A model generated the notes under the pieces. It searched no databases and had not been told where the DNA came from. It saw only the letters and a program-made list of their open reading frames with translations. Positions 10,845-19,107 of a stretch of DNA of 64,000 bases are shown here, piece by piece. The stretch is taken from NCBI RefSeq assembly GCF_034541975.1, contig NZ_JAVYJM010000001.1. The stretch is one strand, 5' to 3'. Position 1 is the first letter of the stretch; every line of letters starts with the position of its first letter. This DNA is from Dermacoccus abyssi (GTDB lineage: Bacteria; Actinomycetota; Actinomycetes; Actinomycetales; Dermatophilaceae). A program made the position numbers and the translations under genes.

Positions 10845-10923
10845 CGGCAACGGCGCCCCGAACCTCCGAAGGCCTGAGACCGCCGTCTCAGACGCTCGTC
10901 CGCACCGGGTAGCCGGCGCGTGA

Positions 10924-10929
10924 AACAAT
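10924..10929 (+). promoter_or_regulatory. -10 box AACAAT, leaderless start of purF
   Basis: AACAAT ends 6 nt before the GTG at 10936. The match to TANNNT is imperfect at its first base. Confidence 0.4.
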
Positions 10930-10935
10930 GACGCG

Positions 10936-12531
10936 GTGACACGCGGTGACGGAAAACTCACGCACGATCTCCTCCCCGGCGAGAAGGGGCCGCAGGACGC
11001 CTGTGGCGTCTTCGGCGTCTGGGCCCCCGGCGAGGACGTCGCGAAGCTGACCTACTACGGGCTGTACGCCCTGCAGCACCGCGGGCAGGAGTCCGCGGGC
11101 ATCGCCACGAGTGACGGGCGAAGCATCCTCGTCTACAAGGACATGGGCCTCGTCTCCCAGGTATTCGACGAGACGAACCTCGCCTCCCTCAAGGGCCACC
11201 TCGCCATCGGTCACTGCCGGTATTCGACGACCGGCGGTTCGACGTGGGAGAACGCCCAGCCGACGCTCGGTGACACGGCCAAGGGCACGGTCGCGCTCGC
11301 GCACAACGGCAACCTCATCAACTCCGCCGAACTGCGCGAGACGCTCGAGGACATCCACGGCGAGCTGGGCAACACCCAGGGCGAACTGCGTCGCGGCAAC
11401 ACCACCGACACGGCCCTCGTGACGACGCTGCTCGGCTCGCACCCCGAACTCTCCCTCGAGGAGACCGCGCTCAAGGTGCTCCCGCAGCTGCGTGGTGCGT
11501 TCTGCTTCACCTTCATCGACGAGAACACGCTGTACGCCGCGCGCGACCCCCAGGGCATCCGCCCGCTCGTCATCGGCCGCCTCGACCGCGGCTGGGTCGT
11601 CGCGAGCGAGACGGCCGCGCTCGACATCGTGGGCGCCAGCTTCGTGCGCGAGGTCAACCCCGGCGAGATGATCGCCATCGACTCCGACGGCCTGCGTTCG
11701 ACGATGTTCGCCAAGCCCGAGCCGAAGGGCTGCGTCTTCGAGTACGTCTACCTCGCCCGCCCCGACACGACGATCAGCGGCCGTGAGGTCTACGAGAGCC
11801 GCGTCGAGATGGGTCGTCAGCTGGCCCGCGAGTTCCCCGTGGACGCCGACATGGTCATGCCGACGCCCGAATCCGGCACGCCGGCCGCCATCGGCTACGC
11901 CGAGGAATCCGGCATCCCCTACGGCATGGGCCTCGTGAAGAACGCCTACGTCGGGCGCACCTTCATCGCGCCGAGCCAGACGATCCGTCAGCTCGGCATC
12001 CGCCTCAAGCTCAACCCGCTCAAGCCGATCATCAAGGGCAAGCGCCTCGTCGTCGTCGACGACTCGATCGTGCGCGGCAACACCCAGCGTGCGCTCGTGC
12101 GGATGCTGCGCGAAGCCGGTGCCCTGGAGGTGCACGTGCGCATCTCCAGCCCGCCCGTGCGCTGGCCCTGCTTCTACGGCATCGACTTCGCCACGCGTGC
12201 CGAGCTCATCGCGAACGGTGCCAACGTCGAGGAGATCTGCACGTCGATCGGTGCCGACTCCCTCGGCTACATCAGCCCCGAGGGCATGATGGCGGCCACC
12301 CAGCAGGAGCCGGAGAACCTGTGCTCCGCGTGCTTCACCGGCGAATACCCGGTCGAGCTGCCGTCGTCCGACCGCCTCGGCAAGAACCTGCTGGAACTGC
12401 AGCTTCCCGTCGAGTTCGCCGGGGCCGACCCCACCGACGTCGGCACGGCCGACCTCGCCCGCACCAACCCCGACGGTGTCTCGCCGCTGGCCGGTGGCGG
12501 CGCGGTCGACCCGTCCCGCATCTCGCACTGA
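10936..12531 (+). CDS. purF: Amidophosphoribosyltransferase PurF
   Basis: First committed enzyme of purine synthesis: PRPP plus glutamine gives phosphoribosylamine. The protein has 531 residues from GTG. The sequence around DACGVFG places the N-terminal-nucleophile Cys at residue 23, so the first 22 residues are probably a removed propeptide. YALQHRGQESAGI follows in the glutaminase domain. The phosphoribosyltransferase domain shows VVVDDSIVRGNT, the PRPP loop. Cysteines in PVRWPCFYG and LCSACFTGEYP suggest the iron-sulphur Bacillus-type enzyme. A ~45-residue Ala/Gly/Pro-rich tail is extra. purM follows after 34 nt, so the two form an operon. Confidence 0.97.
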   Translation: MTRGDGKLTHDLLPGEKGPQDACGVFGVWAPGEDVAKLTYYGLYALQHRGQESAGIATSDGRSILVYKDMGLVSQVFDETNLASLKGHLAIGHCRYSTTGGSTWENAQPTLGDTAKGTVALAHNGNLINSAELRETLEDIHGELGNTQGELRRGNTTDTALVTTLLGSHPELSLEETALKVLPQLRGAFCFTFIDENTLYAARDPQGIRPLVIGRLDRGWVVASETAALDIVGASFVREVNPGEMIAIDSDGLRSTMFAKPEPKGCVFEYVYLARPDTTISGREVYESRVEMGRQLAREFPVDADMVMPTPESGTPAAIGYAEESGIPYGMGLVKNAYVGRTFIAPSQTIRQLGIRLKLNPLKPIIKGKRLVVVDDSIVRGNTQRALVRMLREAGALEVHVRISSPPVRWPCFYGIDFATRAELIANGANVEEICTSIGADSLGYISPEGMMAATQQEPENLCSACFTGEYPVELPSSDRLGKNLLELQLPVEFAGADPTDVGTADLARTNPDGVSPLAGGGAVDPSRISH

Positions 12532-12565
12532 CCGCCGACACGCCCCCACGAAGGACGAACGACAC

Positions 12566-13678
12566 ATGACGCAGAACGAGGCCATCACCTACGCCGGAGC
12601 CGGTGTGGACGTCGAAGCCGGTGACAAGGCCGTCGAGCTCATGAAGGAGTCGGTCAAGCGTGCGCAGCGCCCCGAGGTCCTCGGCGGCCTGGGCGGGTTC
12701 GCCGGGCTGTTCGACGCCTCGGTGCTCGGCGGAATGACGCACCCGATCCTCGCGACCTCGACCGACGGTGTGGGCACGAAGGTGGCCATCGCGCAGGCAC
12801 TCGACAAGCACGACACGATCGGGTTCGACCTCGTCGGCATGGTCGTCGACGACATCGTCGTGTGCGGCGCGGAACCGCTCTACATGACCGACTACATCGC
12901 CACCGGCAAGGTCGTTCCCGAACGCATCGCCGCGATCGTCTCCGGCATCGCTGCCGCGTGCCGCCAGGCCAATGTCGCTCTCATCGGCGGCGAGACGGCC
13001 GAACACCCGGGCCTGCTCGCCGAGGACGAGTACGACGTCGCGGGCGCCGCCACCGGCGTCGTCGACAAGAAGGACCTCATCCTGCCCGAGTCCGTGCGTG
13101 AGGGTGACGTCGTTCTGGGCCTCGCCTCGAGCGGCATCCACTCCAACGGGTACTCGCTCGTGCGCAAGGTCTTCTCCAGCGCCGGTTGGGGCTACAACAA
13201 GAACGTCGAGGAGTTCGGCCGCACGCTGGGGGAGGAGCTGCTCGAACCGACGCGCGTGTACGCCGCCGACCTCCTGCGCCTCATCCGCACGGACGGCGTC
13301 GACATCCACGCCCTCTCCCACGTCACGGGCGGTGGGCTCGCGGCCAACGTGGCGCGCGTCCTGCCCAAGGGCATGGGTGCACGCATCGAGCGTGCTACGT
13401 GGACGCCGCCCGCGGTCTTCGACGTCGTCCAGCGCGTCGGCAACGTGCCGCAGAGCGACCTCGAGCGCACGCTCAACATGGGTGTCGGCTTCGTGGCCGT
13501 GCTGCCCGCGGAGCAGGCCGCCACGGCCGTCGAGGTCTGTGAAGAGATGAACCTGCCGGCGTGGCGCATGGGCGAGATCGTCGCCACCGATCGCCTCGAC
13601 GCCGCCGAAGCCGAGGTGGTCTCCGGCGCCAAGGGCGTCGACGCGGGCGCCTGTCAGATCGTCGGCGACTACGCCTGA
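12566..13678 (+). CDS. purM: Phosphoribosylformylglycinamidine cyclo-ligase (AIR synthetase) PurM
   Basis: Closes the imidazole ring: FGAM plus ATP gives AIR. The 370-residue product has the expected size. YAGAGVDVEAGDKAVELMK near the N-terminus, STDGVGTKVAIA near residue 65, GGETAEHPG near 145 and HVTGGGLAANVARVLP near 255 are PurM signatures. The ATG at 12566 is preceded by AAGGACGAACGACAC, a usable ribosome-binding site, whereas the longer open frame overlaps the end of purF out of frame. A strong hairpin terminator follows. Confidence 0.96.
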   Translation: MTQNEAITYAGAGVDVEAGDKAVELMKESVKRAQRPEVLGGLGGFAGLFDASVLGGMTHPILATSTDGVGTKVAIAQALDKHDTIGFDLVGMVVDDIVVCGAEPLYMTDYIATGKVVPERIAAIVSGIAAACRQANVALIGGETAEHPGLLAEDEYDVAGAATGVVDKKDLILPESVREGDVVLGLASSGIHSNGYSLVRKVFSSAGWGYNKNVEEFGRTLGEELLEPTRVYAADLLRLIRTDGVDIHALSHVTGGGLAANVARVLPKGMGARIERATWTPPAVFDVVQRVGNVPQSDLERTLNMGVGFVAVLPAEQAATAVEVCEEMNLPAWRMGEIVATDRLDAAEAEVVSGAKGVDAGACQIVGDYA

Positions 13679-13755
13679 GCTTGTCGCGGCCGACGCCGAC
13701 CTGCCGCTTCCACCGAGGGGCGAAAGCGGACGGCGTCGGACATGACGAGGGCATG

Positions 13756-13793
13756 ACGAATGCCTCCGACCCCGAAGGGTGGGAGGCATTCGT
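13756..13793. terminator. Bidirectional terminator between purM and the DUF3073 gene
   Basis: A stem of about 17 bp with one mismatch (arms acgaatgcctccgaccc and gggtgggaggcattcgt) lies between two convergent genes. Confidence 0.8.
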
Positions 13794-13836
13794 TCACATC
13801 AACTCAGATGCGGGTTGAGCTACGAGAGGTGGACGC

Positions 13837-14040
13837 TCAACGGTCGCCCGACGCCCACGTGTCGTACTCGTCGTACTCGTCGCCGTCGTTCACTCGGTCA
13901 GCCGACGAGTCTCGAGCGTCCGACGTGCTGCGCGAAGCGCGCAGTTCACGCTCCAGCGCCCTCAGGTCGGTGTCCGGAGTCGAGTACTTGAGCTCGCGAG
14001 CAACCTTGGTCTGCTTGGCTTTGGCCCGGCCGCGCCCCAT
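13837..14040 (-). CDS. DUF3073 family small protein
   Basis: A 67-residue protein beginning MGRGRAKAKQTKVARELKY, the highly conserved start of the actinobacterial DUF3073 family. A charged helix (LRALERELRASR) and an acidic, Tyr-containing tail (DGDEYDEYDTW) follow. The function is unknown. Its place downstream of and convergent with purM is widely conserved in actinobacteria. The start at 14040 is set by the family; an upstream in-frame ATG at 14097 would add 19 unrelated residues. Confidence 0.88.
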   Translation of the reverse strand: MGRGRAKAKQTKVARELKYSTPDTDLRALERELRASRSTSDARDSSADRVNDGDEYDEYDTWASGDR

Positions 14041-14122
14041 GGCGAGACCCCCTCTGTGTTTGCCAGGGCGGCCCCCATCAGTCCATGCACGCGGCATCGA
14101 CCTCAGGAGGAGGGCCCTGGGG

Positions 14123-14128
14123 ATCCTA
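14123..14128 (-). promoter_or_regulatory. Possible -10 box TAGGAT upstream of the DUF3073 gene
   Basis: TAGGAT on the minus strand lies 82 nt before the DUF3073 start and would give a leader of about 75 nt. No good -35 hexamer is visible, so this is tentative. Apart from this and the CopC terminator, the 14041-14262 gap shows nothing I can name. Confidence 0.3.
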
Positions 14129-14206
14129 AGTTTCTGTCGTGGGGATAACGCTACCTCAGAACAGGGCCGGAACGCCCATCGGGTCGCCCGTCTAGGACGC
14201 GCTCGG

Positions 14207-14233
14207 ACCGCGTCAGCCCGGCGCTGACGCGGT
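14207..14233 (-). terminator. Hairpin after the CopC-like gene
   Basis: A perfect 11-bp stem (accgcgtcagc / gctgacgcggt) with a 5-nt loop starts about 30 nt beyond the CopC-like stop. There is no T-run. Confidence 0.6.
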
Positions 14234-14262
14234 GGTTCGCCCTGCGCGAACGCGCCGGTGGG

Positions 14263-14868
14263 TCAGCGGGGGTCGTCCTTGGTGCGCTTGCGCATGACGA
14301 GGAACGTTCCCGCGACCGCCGCAGCAGCCGCCACGGTGCCTCCGATGACGAACAGCGGCATGTTGTCACCGGGCTCGTCCGTGGTCGGGGTCGACGGGCC
14401 CTTCACCGTCGACGAGGACGCGGGGGAGCTGGGGTCGACGGGCTTGAGGGTGCCCGGCGCCTCGGATCCGTTGGAGGCGCCCGTCGACGTGGAGGAGTTC
14501 GCCGCGCCCTTGAGCGTGAACGAGTACGAACCGCTGATGGGGTGACCGTCGGAGGAGGTGACCCGCCACGTCACGGCGTACGTGCCGTTGCCGGTCGGCT
14601 CGAACGGCACCGTCACGCGCTGGCCGTCCGCCTTCGGCGTCCCCTGCTTGGTCTTGCCGTCCGGCCCCTTGACGGCGACCTGGCTGCCCACGTCGAGCAC
14701 CGGCGCACTGAACGTCAGTGTCAGCCGCTGCGGAGCCGACGTGACGGTGGTGCCGGCGGCCGGCTGAGCACCCGTGAGGGAGTCGTGCGCGGACGCGGCG
14801 GGGGCGCTCGCGAGAGCGATGAGCGCTGCGGCGCCGGGGATGAGGGCGCGAGAGGTACGTGCGGTCAT
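14263..14868 (-). CDS. Copper-resistance CopC/YcnJ-like domain protein with C-terminal membrane anchor
   Basis: A 201-residue exported protein. A signal peptide (about residues 1-27, ending SAPAASA) is followed by a mature N-terminus starting HDSLTGAQPAAG, where the first His is the usual copper ligand. A CopC beta-sandwich follows, with SSDGHPISGSYSFTL holding a second conserved His. A Ser/Thr/Pro-rich linker then leads to one membrane helix (MPLFVIGGTVAAAAAVAG) and a basic tail. It probably binds Cu(II) at the outer face of the membrane. The CopB-type ATPase at 31939-34017 may belong to the same physiology, but it is not adjacent. The ATG at 14868 has a CACAAT -10 box 6 nt upstream. Confidence 0.85.
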   Translation of the reverse strand: MTARTSRALIPGAAALIALASAPAASAHDSLTGAQPAAGTTVTSAPQRLTLTFSAPVLDVGSQVAVKGPDGKTKQGTPKADGQRVTVPFEPTGNGTYAVTWRVTSSDGHPISGSYSFTLKGAANSSTSTGASNGSEAPGTLKPVDPSSPASSSTVKGPSTPTTDEPGDNMPLFVIGGTVAAAAAVAGTFLVMRKRTKDDPR

Positions 14869-14874
14869 GCCCCC

Positions 14875-14880
14875 ATTGTG
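14875..14880 (-). promoter_or_regulatory. -10 box CACAAT, start of CopC-like gene
   Basis: CACAAT on the minus strand ends 6 nt before the ATG at 14868. It sits back to back with the yigZ promoter at 14913. Confidence 0.4.
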
Positions 14881-14912
14881 GCGCGGCGGCGCAGAGTGTG
14901 GGCTTCCGGGCC

Positions 14913-14918
14913 TAGTGT
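14913..14918 (+). promoter_or_regulatory. -10 box TAGTGT, leaderless start of yigZ-like gene
   Basis: TAGTGT ends 8 nt before the ATG at 14927. Confidence 0.5.
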
Positions 14919-14926
14919 TGCGTGTC

Positions 14927-15571
14927 ATGGTGGAGCGCTACACGACGATCGCCCGCGCCGTGCAGGCCGAGATCGAGGCCAAGAGGTCACGTTTCCTGTG
15001 CGACCTCGTGCCGGTGGCGAGCGAGGACGAGGCTCGTGCCGTCGTCGAGAGGGCTCGCAAGGAGCACTGGGACGCCCGCCACCACTGCAGCGCGTTCGTG
15101 CTCGGGCCGGCCGCCGACATTCGGCGCTCCAACGACGACGGTGAGCCCTCCGGCACGGCAGGTACCCCGATGCTCGACGTGCTCACCGGCGCCGACCTGA
15201 CGGACGTCGTCGCCGTCGTCACCCGGTGGTTCGGCGGCACGTTGCTCGGCACGGGCGGCCTCGTCAAGGCCTACTCCGACGCCGTGCGGGCGGCGCTCGA
15301 CGAGGCGCATCTCGTCCACTACGAGCGGCAGGTGCGACTGACCTGCCAGGTGACTCTCGCGGACGTCGGGCGCGTGGAGAACGCGCTGCGCGCGGCGGGT
15401 TTCGTCGTCGCCGACGTCGACTACGCCACGCACGCGGCGGCCGGGTGCGCCGGCCTGGAGGTCGCTGCACCGTCGGATGCGCTGGGGCGCGCCGACGCGG
15501 CTTTGGCGGAACTCACGTCCGGCGAGGCGGCGTTCGAGCGGGTCGGGCAGACCTGGGCGGCGAAGGGCTGA
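14927..15571 (+). CDS. YigZ/IMPACT family protein (UPF0029)
   Basis: A 214-residue protein. The N-terminal IMPACT domain has KSRF-like AKRSRFLCDL, WDARHHCSAFVLG and the family signature NDDGEPSGTAGTPML (about residues 67-81), then TRWFGGTLLGTGGLVKAYSDA. The C-terminal part is the DUF1949 ferredoxin-like domain. The biochemical role is unsettled; relatives are linked to translation or stress control. The ATG at 14927 is supported by the leaderless promoter; GTG at 14930 is a near-equal alternative. Confidence 0.9.
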   Translation: MVERYTTIARAVQAEIEAKRSRFLCDLVPVASEDEARAVVERARKEHWDARHHCSAFVLGPAADIRRSNDDGEPSGTAGTPMLDVLTGADLTDVVAVVTRWFGGTLLGTGGLVKAYSDAVRAALDEAHLVHYERQVRLTCQVTLADVGRVENALRAAGFVVADVDYATHAAAGCAGLEVAAPSDALGRADAALAELTSGEAAFERVGQTWAAKG

Positions 15572-15661
15572 CCAGCGGTCCGCCCGCCCGCGCGGACACC
15601 CGAGGGAAGTGCAGGTGAGACGAGGGTGGCGCCTGGCGTCGGCGTGGGAGAAGGTGAAGGC

Positions 15662-16972
15662 ATGAGCACGCCCAAGCTGAGCACCCAAGAAACGTACGAT
15701 CTCGACCGCGCGCACGTGTTCCACTCGTGGTCCGCGCAGGGATCCCTCGACCCGATGGTCGTCACGCGCGCGCAGGGGACGCGCCTGTGGGACGGCGACG
15801 GCAACGAGTACCTCGACTTCACCGGCCAACTCGTCTTCACGAACATCGGCCACCAGCATCCGCGCGTGGTCGAGGCGATCCAGGAGCAGGCGGCCACGCT
15901 GTGCACCATTGGCCCGAGCAACGCCAACGACCGTCGTTCGCAGCTCGCGTCGATGATCTCCGACCTGCTGCCCGACAACCTCAACAAGGTCTTCTTCACC
16001 AACGGTGGCACCGAGGCCAACGAGCACGCCGTGCGCATGGCCCGCGAGTCCACCGGTCGGCGCAAGCTGCTTTCTGCCTACCGCAGCTACCACGGGGCGA
16101 CGGCGCAGTCGATCCACCTCACCGGTGAGCAACGCCGCTTCGCCAACGACAAGGGCGCGAGCGAGGTCGTGCACTTCTTCGGGCCGTTCCTCTACCGCAG
16201 CGAGTTCTTCGCCGAGAGCCCCGAGCAGGAGTGCGAGCGTGCCCTCGCCCACCTCGAGCGCACCATCCAGATGGAATCGCCCGACGCGTTCGCGGCCCTC
16301 GTGCTCGAGCCCGTCATCGGTTCGGCGGGCATCATTCCGCCGCCCGCCGGCTACCTCGAGGGCGTGCGCGAGATCTGTGACCGCTACGGCATCGTCTTCA
16401 TCGCCGACGAGGTCATGGCCGGCTTCGGTCGTACCGGAAAGTGGTTCGGCCACCAGCACGCCGACGTCGTGCCCGACCTCATCACGTTCGCCAAGGGCGT
16501 CAACTCCGGTTACGTGCCGCTCGGCGGCGTCGTCATCAGCGACGCCATTGCCGGGCACTTCGACGAGCGCGCCTACCCGGGCGGCCTGACGTACTCCGGT
16601 CACCCGCTCGCCTGCGCTGCCGGCGTCGAGACGATCACCACGATGATGGACGAGGGCATCGTCGACAACGCCCGCCGCATCGGCGAGGACGTGCTCGGCC
16701 CGGGGCTGGCGAAGCTCGCCGAGACTCACGACATCGTGGGTGACGCTCGTGGCGTGGGGGTCTTCTGGGCCCTGGAGCTCGTCGAGGACGCGGAGACGAA
16801 GAAACCCGCCACGGAGGCTGCCGCCACGGTGGCTGCCTCCGCGAAGAAGAACGGCCTGCTCGTCATCGCTGCGGGCAACCGCCTGCACATCGTGCCGCCG
16901 TGCACCGTGAGCGACGAGGAGATCTCGACGGCGCTTTCGGTTCTCGACGAGGCGCTCGGCTCGCTGAGCTGA
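15662..16972 (+). CDS. Class III (omega) aminotransferase, taurine-pyruvate aminotransferase-like
   Basis: A 436-residue fold-type I PLP enzyme. The opening HVFHSWSAQGSLDPMVV resembles taurine-pyruvate aminotransferases. FFTNGGTEANEHAVRMAR (about 113-130) binds the cofactor phosphate, IADEVMAGFGRTGKW (about 253) holds the PLP-contacting Asp, and TFAKGVNSGYVPLGG (about 280) holds the Schiff-base Lys. The amino donor cannot be fixed from sequence and no taurine genes are nearby. The ATG at 15662 has GGAGAAGGTGAAGG upstream. A hairpin follows. Confidence 0.85.
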   Translation: MSTPKLSTQETYDLDRAHVFHSWSAQGSLDPMVVTRAQGTRLWDGDGNEYLDFTGQLVFTNIGHQHPRVVEAIQEQAATLCTIGPSNANDRRSQLASMISDLLPDNLNKVFFTNGGTEANEHAVRMARESTGRRKLLSAYRSYHGATAQSIHLTGEQRRFANDKGASEVVHFFGPFLYRSEFFAESPEQECERALAHLERTIQMESPDAFAALVLEPVIGSAGIIPPPAGYLEGVREICDRYGIVFIADEVMAGFGRTGKWFGHQHADVVPDLITFAKGVNSGYVPLGGVVISDAIAGHFDERAYPGGLTYSGHPLACAAGVETITTMMDEGIVDNARRIGEDVLGPGLAKLAETHDIVGDARGVGVFWALELVEDAETKKPATEAAATVAASAKKNGLLVIAAGNRLHIVPPCTVSDEEISTALSVLDEALGSLS

Positions 16973-16988
16973 CGCTCGCTCGATGGTT

Positions 16989-17028
16989 CTGCGCCGTCTC
17001 GTGCCCTTCGGGGTGCGGGGCGGCGCAG
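16989..17028 (+). terminator. Terminator hairpin after the aminotransferase
   Basis: The outer arms ctgcgccg / cggcgcag enclose an inner stem around a TTCG loop, beginning 17 nt after the stop. Confidence 0.6.
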
Positions 17029-17091
17029 TTCGTCGTCCCGGGGGAGCGTCGAGCGTGGAGAGGCCGTCGGGCAAGACCTTGGAGACACGGA

Positions 17092-17121
17092 GAAGCCCCC
17101 GAGTGTGAACTCGGGGGCTTC
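17092..17121 (-). terminator. Terminator of the Glu-Asp-Phe tRNA operon
   Basis: A perfect 12-bp stem (gaagcccccgag / ctcgggggcttc) with a 6-nt loop lies 12 nt beyond the tRNA-Phe 3' end on the minus strand. Confidence 0.75.
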
Positions 17122-17133
17122 CTCGGTGGAGCG

Positions 17134-17206
17134 TGGCCAGAGACGGGGTCGAACCGCCGACCTAGCGATTTTCAGTCGCTCGCTCTACCAACTGAGCTAT
17201 CTGGCC
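17134..17206 (-). tRNA. tRNA-Phe (GAA)
   Basis: A 73-nt cloverleaf on the minus strand: acceptor GGCCAGA/TCTGGCC, anticodon loop CTGAAAA giving GAA, and T-loop GGTTCGACCCC. It is the last gene of the Glu-Asp-Phe operon. The CCA end is not fully encoded. Confidence 0.97.
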
Positions 17207-17222
17207 CTTGGGAAAGGAATGG

Positions 17223-17296
17223 CGACCCCGACGGGACTCGAACCCGCGACCTCCGCCGTGACAGGGCGGCGCGCTAACCAACTGCGCTACGGGGCC
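17223..17296 (-). tRNA. tRNA-Asp (GTC)
   Basis: A 74-nt cloverleaf on the minus strand with anticodon loop CTGTCAC (GTC) and T-arm GAGTTCGAGTC. It is the middle gene of the tRNA operon. Confidence 0.97.
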
Positions 17297-17321
17297 TTGG
17301 AATAAGGCCGATTTGTGCTGG

Positions 17322-17394
17322 TATCCCCAACGGGATTCGAACCCGTGCCGCTGCCGTGAAAGGGCAGTGTCCTAGGCCGCTAGACGATGGGGAC
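17322..17394 (-). tRNA. tRNA-Glu (TTC)
   Basis: A 73-nt cloverleaf on the minus strand beginning GTCCCCATCGTCTAGC with anticodon loop CTTTCAC (TTC). CCA follows the discriminator in the DNA. It is the first gene of the operon, downstream of a strong promoter. Confidence 0.97.
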
Positions 17395-17457
17395 ATGCGC
17401 AAATCATCGAGCTTTGCTTTGCGATCTTCACCTCTCGGCGCCGCTCGAACTTGCGTA

Positions 17458-17487
17458 ACTTTAGTACACGTCTCGGGGGCATTGCAA
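17458..17487 (-). promoter_or_regulatory. Strong promoter of the tRNA operon (TTGCAA-18-TAAAGT)
   Basis: On the minus strand, TTGCAA (-35, 17482-17487), an 18-nt spacer and TAAAGT (-10, 17458-17463) lie about 60 nt before tRNA-Glu. This is the best sigma-A-type promoter in the window, as expected for stable RNA. Confidence 0.75.
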
Positions 17488-17510
17488 AACGGCCCGATCT
17501 GCCCGGAATC

Positions 17511-18557
17511 TCAGGGAATCTCCTTGCGAGCGAACGCGCGGACGCGGTCGGCCGGCCACGTCGTGATGACCCGTTCCAGGGGCACGTCGAGCCGCTCGAT
17601 GCGTTCGGCACCGTAGGCGAGGAAGTCGAGCTGGCCGGGGGCGTGGGCGTCGGAGTCGAGCGAGAAGTAGCACCCGGCGTCGAGAGCCTCACGGATGAGG
17701 TCGTCCGGCGGGTCGCAGCGTTCGGGGCGCGCGTTGATCTCGACGGCGACACGGTGCTCGGCGCACGCCGCAAAGACCGCCTTCGAATCGAACGTCGACG
17801 GCGGCCTCGTGCCGCGCTCGCCCTCCACGAGGCGGCCCGTGCAGTGCCCGAGGATTGTCGTCGCGGGGTTCTCGATCGCCCCGAGCATCCGCTTCGTCAT
17901 GGCTGCCGGGCCGGAGCGCAGCTTGGAGTGCACGGACGCGACACGGACGTCGAGCTTGGCGAGCATCTCGTCGCTCTGGTCGAGGCTGCCGTCGTCCTTG
18001 ATGTCCACCTCGATGCCCTTGAGCAGTTCGAAGTCGGTTCCGGTGGAGGCCACAGCGTCGTTGAGGGCTTCGATGACGCCGAGCTGCTTCGTGAGGCGTT
18101 CGGCCGACAGGCCGTTCGCGACGCGCAGCGAGGGCGAGTGGTCGGTGAGCACGAGGTACTCGCGTCCGAGGCCGATGGCGGCCATGACCATCTCGTCGAT
18201 GGGGGAGCCACCGTCACTCCAGTCGGAGTGGCTGTGGCAATCGCCCCGCACCGCCTTCATGACGTCCTGCCCGCCCTCGACGAGGAACTCCGGGCTCGAC
18301 TCCTCCAAGGTGGCGAGGTACTCGGGCGTCTCGCCGTCGAGTGCCTGCGTGATGACGGCCAGCGTCGTCTTGCCGATACCGGAAACGTCGCCGAGCGTGC
18401 CCGCGGCGTGTCGGGCGCGCACCTCGTCGTCCGACAGCTTCGCGAGGGCGCGTGAAGCCCCTCGGAAGGCCTTGACGCGGTACGTTCCGGCGCGTCTGCG
18501 CTCGAGGAGGAAGGCGATGCGATCGAGCGCCTCACGGGGGGTGGGCACGGTGTCCAT
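17511..18557 (-). CDS. PHP-domain phosphoesterase with N-terminal helix-hairpin-helix (PolX-C-like)
   Basis: A 348-residue protein. Residues 1-100 form a DNA-polymerase-X-like helix-hairpin-helix region (ALDRIAFLLERRRAGTYRVK; GDVSGIGKTTLAVI). A PHP metal-dependent phosphoesterase domain follows: DCHSHSDWSDGG (about 123) gives the first metal His residues, LTDHSPS the next, HSKLRS and GHCTGRLVEG further ligands, and SLDSDAHAPGQL the final Asp-x-His. The nucleotidyltransferase palm of PolX is absent, so it is a stand-alone phosphoesterase, possibly acting on DNA ends or a sugar phosphate. The ATG at 18557 has TAGGCT 7 nt upstream. Confidence 0.85.
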   Translation of the reverse strand: MDTVPTPREALDRIAFLLERRRAGTYRVKAFRGASRALAKLSDDEVRARHAAGTLGDVSGIGKTTLAVITQALDGETPEYLATLEESSPEFLVEGGQDVMKAVRGDCHSHSDWSDGGSPIDEMVMAAIGLGREYLVLTDHSPSLRVANGLSAERLTKQLGVIEALNDAVASTGTDFELLKGIEVDIKDDGSLDQSDEMLAKLDVRVASVHSKLRSGPAAMTKRMLGAIENPATTILGHCTGRLVEGERGTRPPSTFDSKAVFAACAEHRVAVEINARPERCDPPDDLIREALDAGCYFSLDSDAHAPGQLDFLAYGAERIERLDVPLERVITTWPADRVRAFARKEIP

Positions 18558-18564
18558 GCGAGTG

Positions 18565-18570
18565 AGCCTA
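18565..18570 (-). promoter_or_regulatory. -10 box TAGGCT, leaderless start of PHP gene
   Basis: TAGGCT on the minus strand ends 7 nt before the ATG at 18557. Confidence 0.55.
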
Positions 18571-18636
18571 CGTGGGGTGCAAGCCCCCGCCGGGTCGTCT
18601 GCCTCGGCGCGGACGGGCCACTCACGCTCGGGCAGG

Positions 18637-18642
18637 CACAAT
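18637..18642 (+). promoter_or_regulatory. -10 box CACAAT, leaderless start of 18649 gene
   Basis: CACAAT ends 6 nt before the GTG at 18649. Confidence 0.4.
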
Positions 18643-18648
18643 GGGTGC

Positions 18649-19107
18649 GTGAGATCGTGGTCGCTCGTCATCGTCATCGTCGTGCTCTGCGCGCTCGTCG
18701 TGTACCTGCGCAGCAAGATGCGCGAGGGCGTGACCCGCTGGGCTGCCGAGCGCCTCGGCGGGGGAGCAGCGCGTGCTCGCGCGAAGGCACTGCTGTGGTA
18801 CGGATCGGCCACCGCGGCCGCGCTCGCTCTCCTCGTCGGCGGATACCTGGCGGCGCGCGCCGGAGGCTCCGTGGCGTACCTGCGGTTCGTCGCCGCGTTC
18901 CTCGTCTTCGTGCTCTTCGTTCCGGTGGCGACGCTCGGCGCGCCGAAGCTCACCAAGTGGCAGAAGAACTTCGGGCGACGCCTGCACGAGGCAGGCGCCG
19001 CCCGAGATGCCGCAGAGGCGTTCGCGCGCGTGGCGCGAGTCTTCTCAGTGGTCGGTGTTCTGTGCGGCGTCGGCGCCGTTCTCCTGGTCGCTCACCACAC
19101 GCCGTGA
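18649..19107 (+). CDS. Membrane protein of unknown function
   Basis: A 152-residue protein with four predicted membrane helices (about residues 3-20, 48-70, 74-95 and 128-148) and a basic loop (KLTKWQKNFGRRLHEAG) between the third and fourth. I recognise no family. The GTG at 18649 is supported by a -10 box, and the in-frame upstream extension belongs to the antisense strand of the PHP gene. Its last 63 bases overlap the end of the convergent gene 19045-19677. Confidence 0.65.
   Translation: MRSWSLVIVIVVLCALVVYLRSKMREGVTRWAAERLGGGAARARAKALLWYGSATAAALALLVGGYLAARAGGSVAYLRFVAAFLVFVLFVPVATLGAPKLTKWQKNFGRRLHEAGAARDAAEAFARVARVFSVVGVLCGVGAVLLVAHHTP

Noticed and set aside
17511..18557. Full DNA polymerase X
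   Set aside because: Only the helix-hairpin-helix and PHP parts are present; the nucleotidyltransferase palm is missing.
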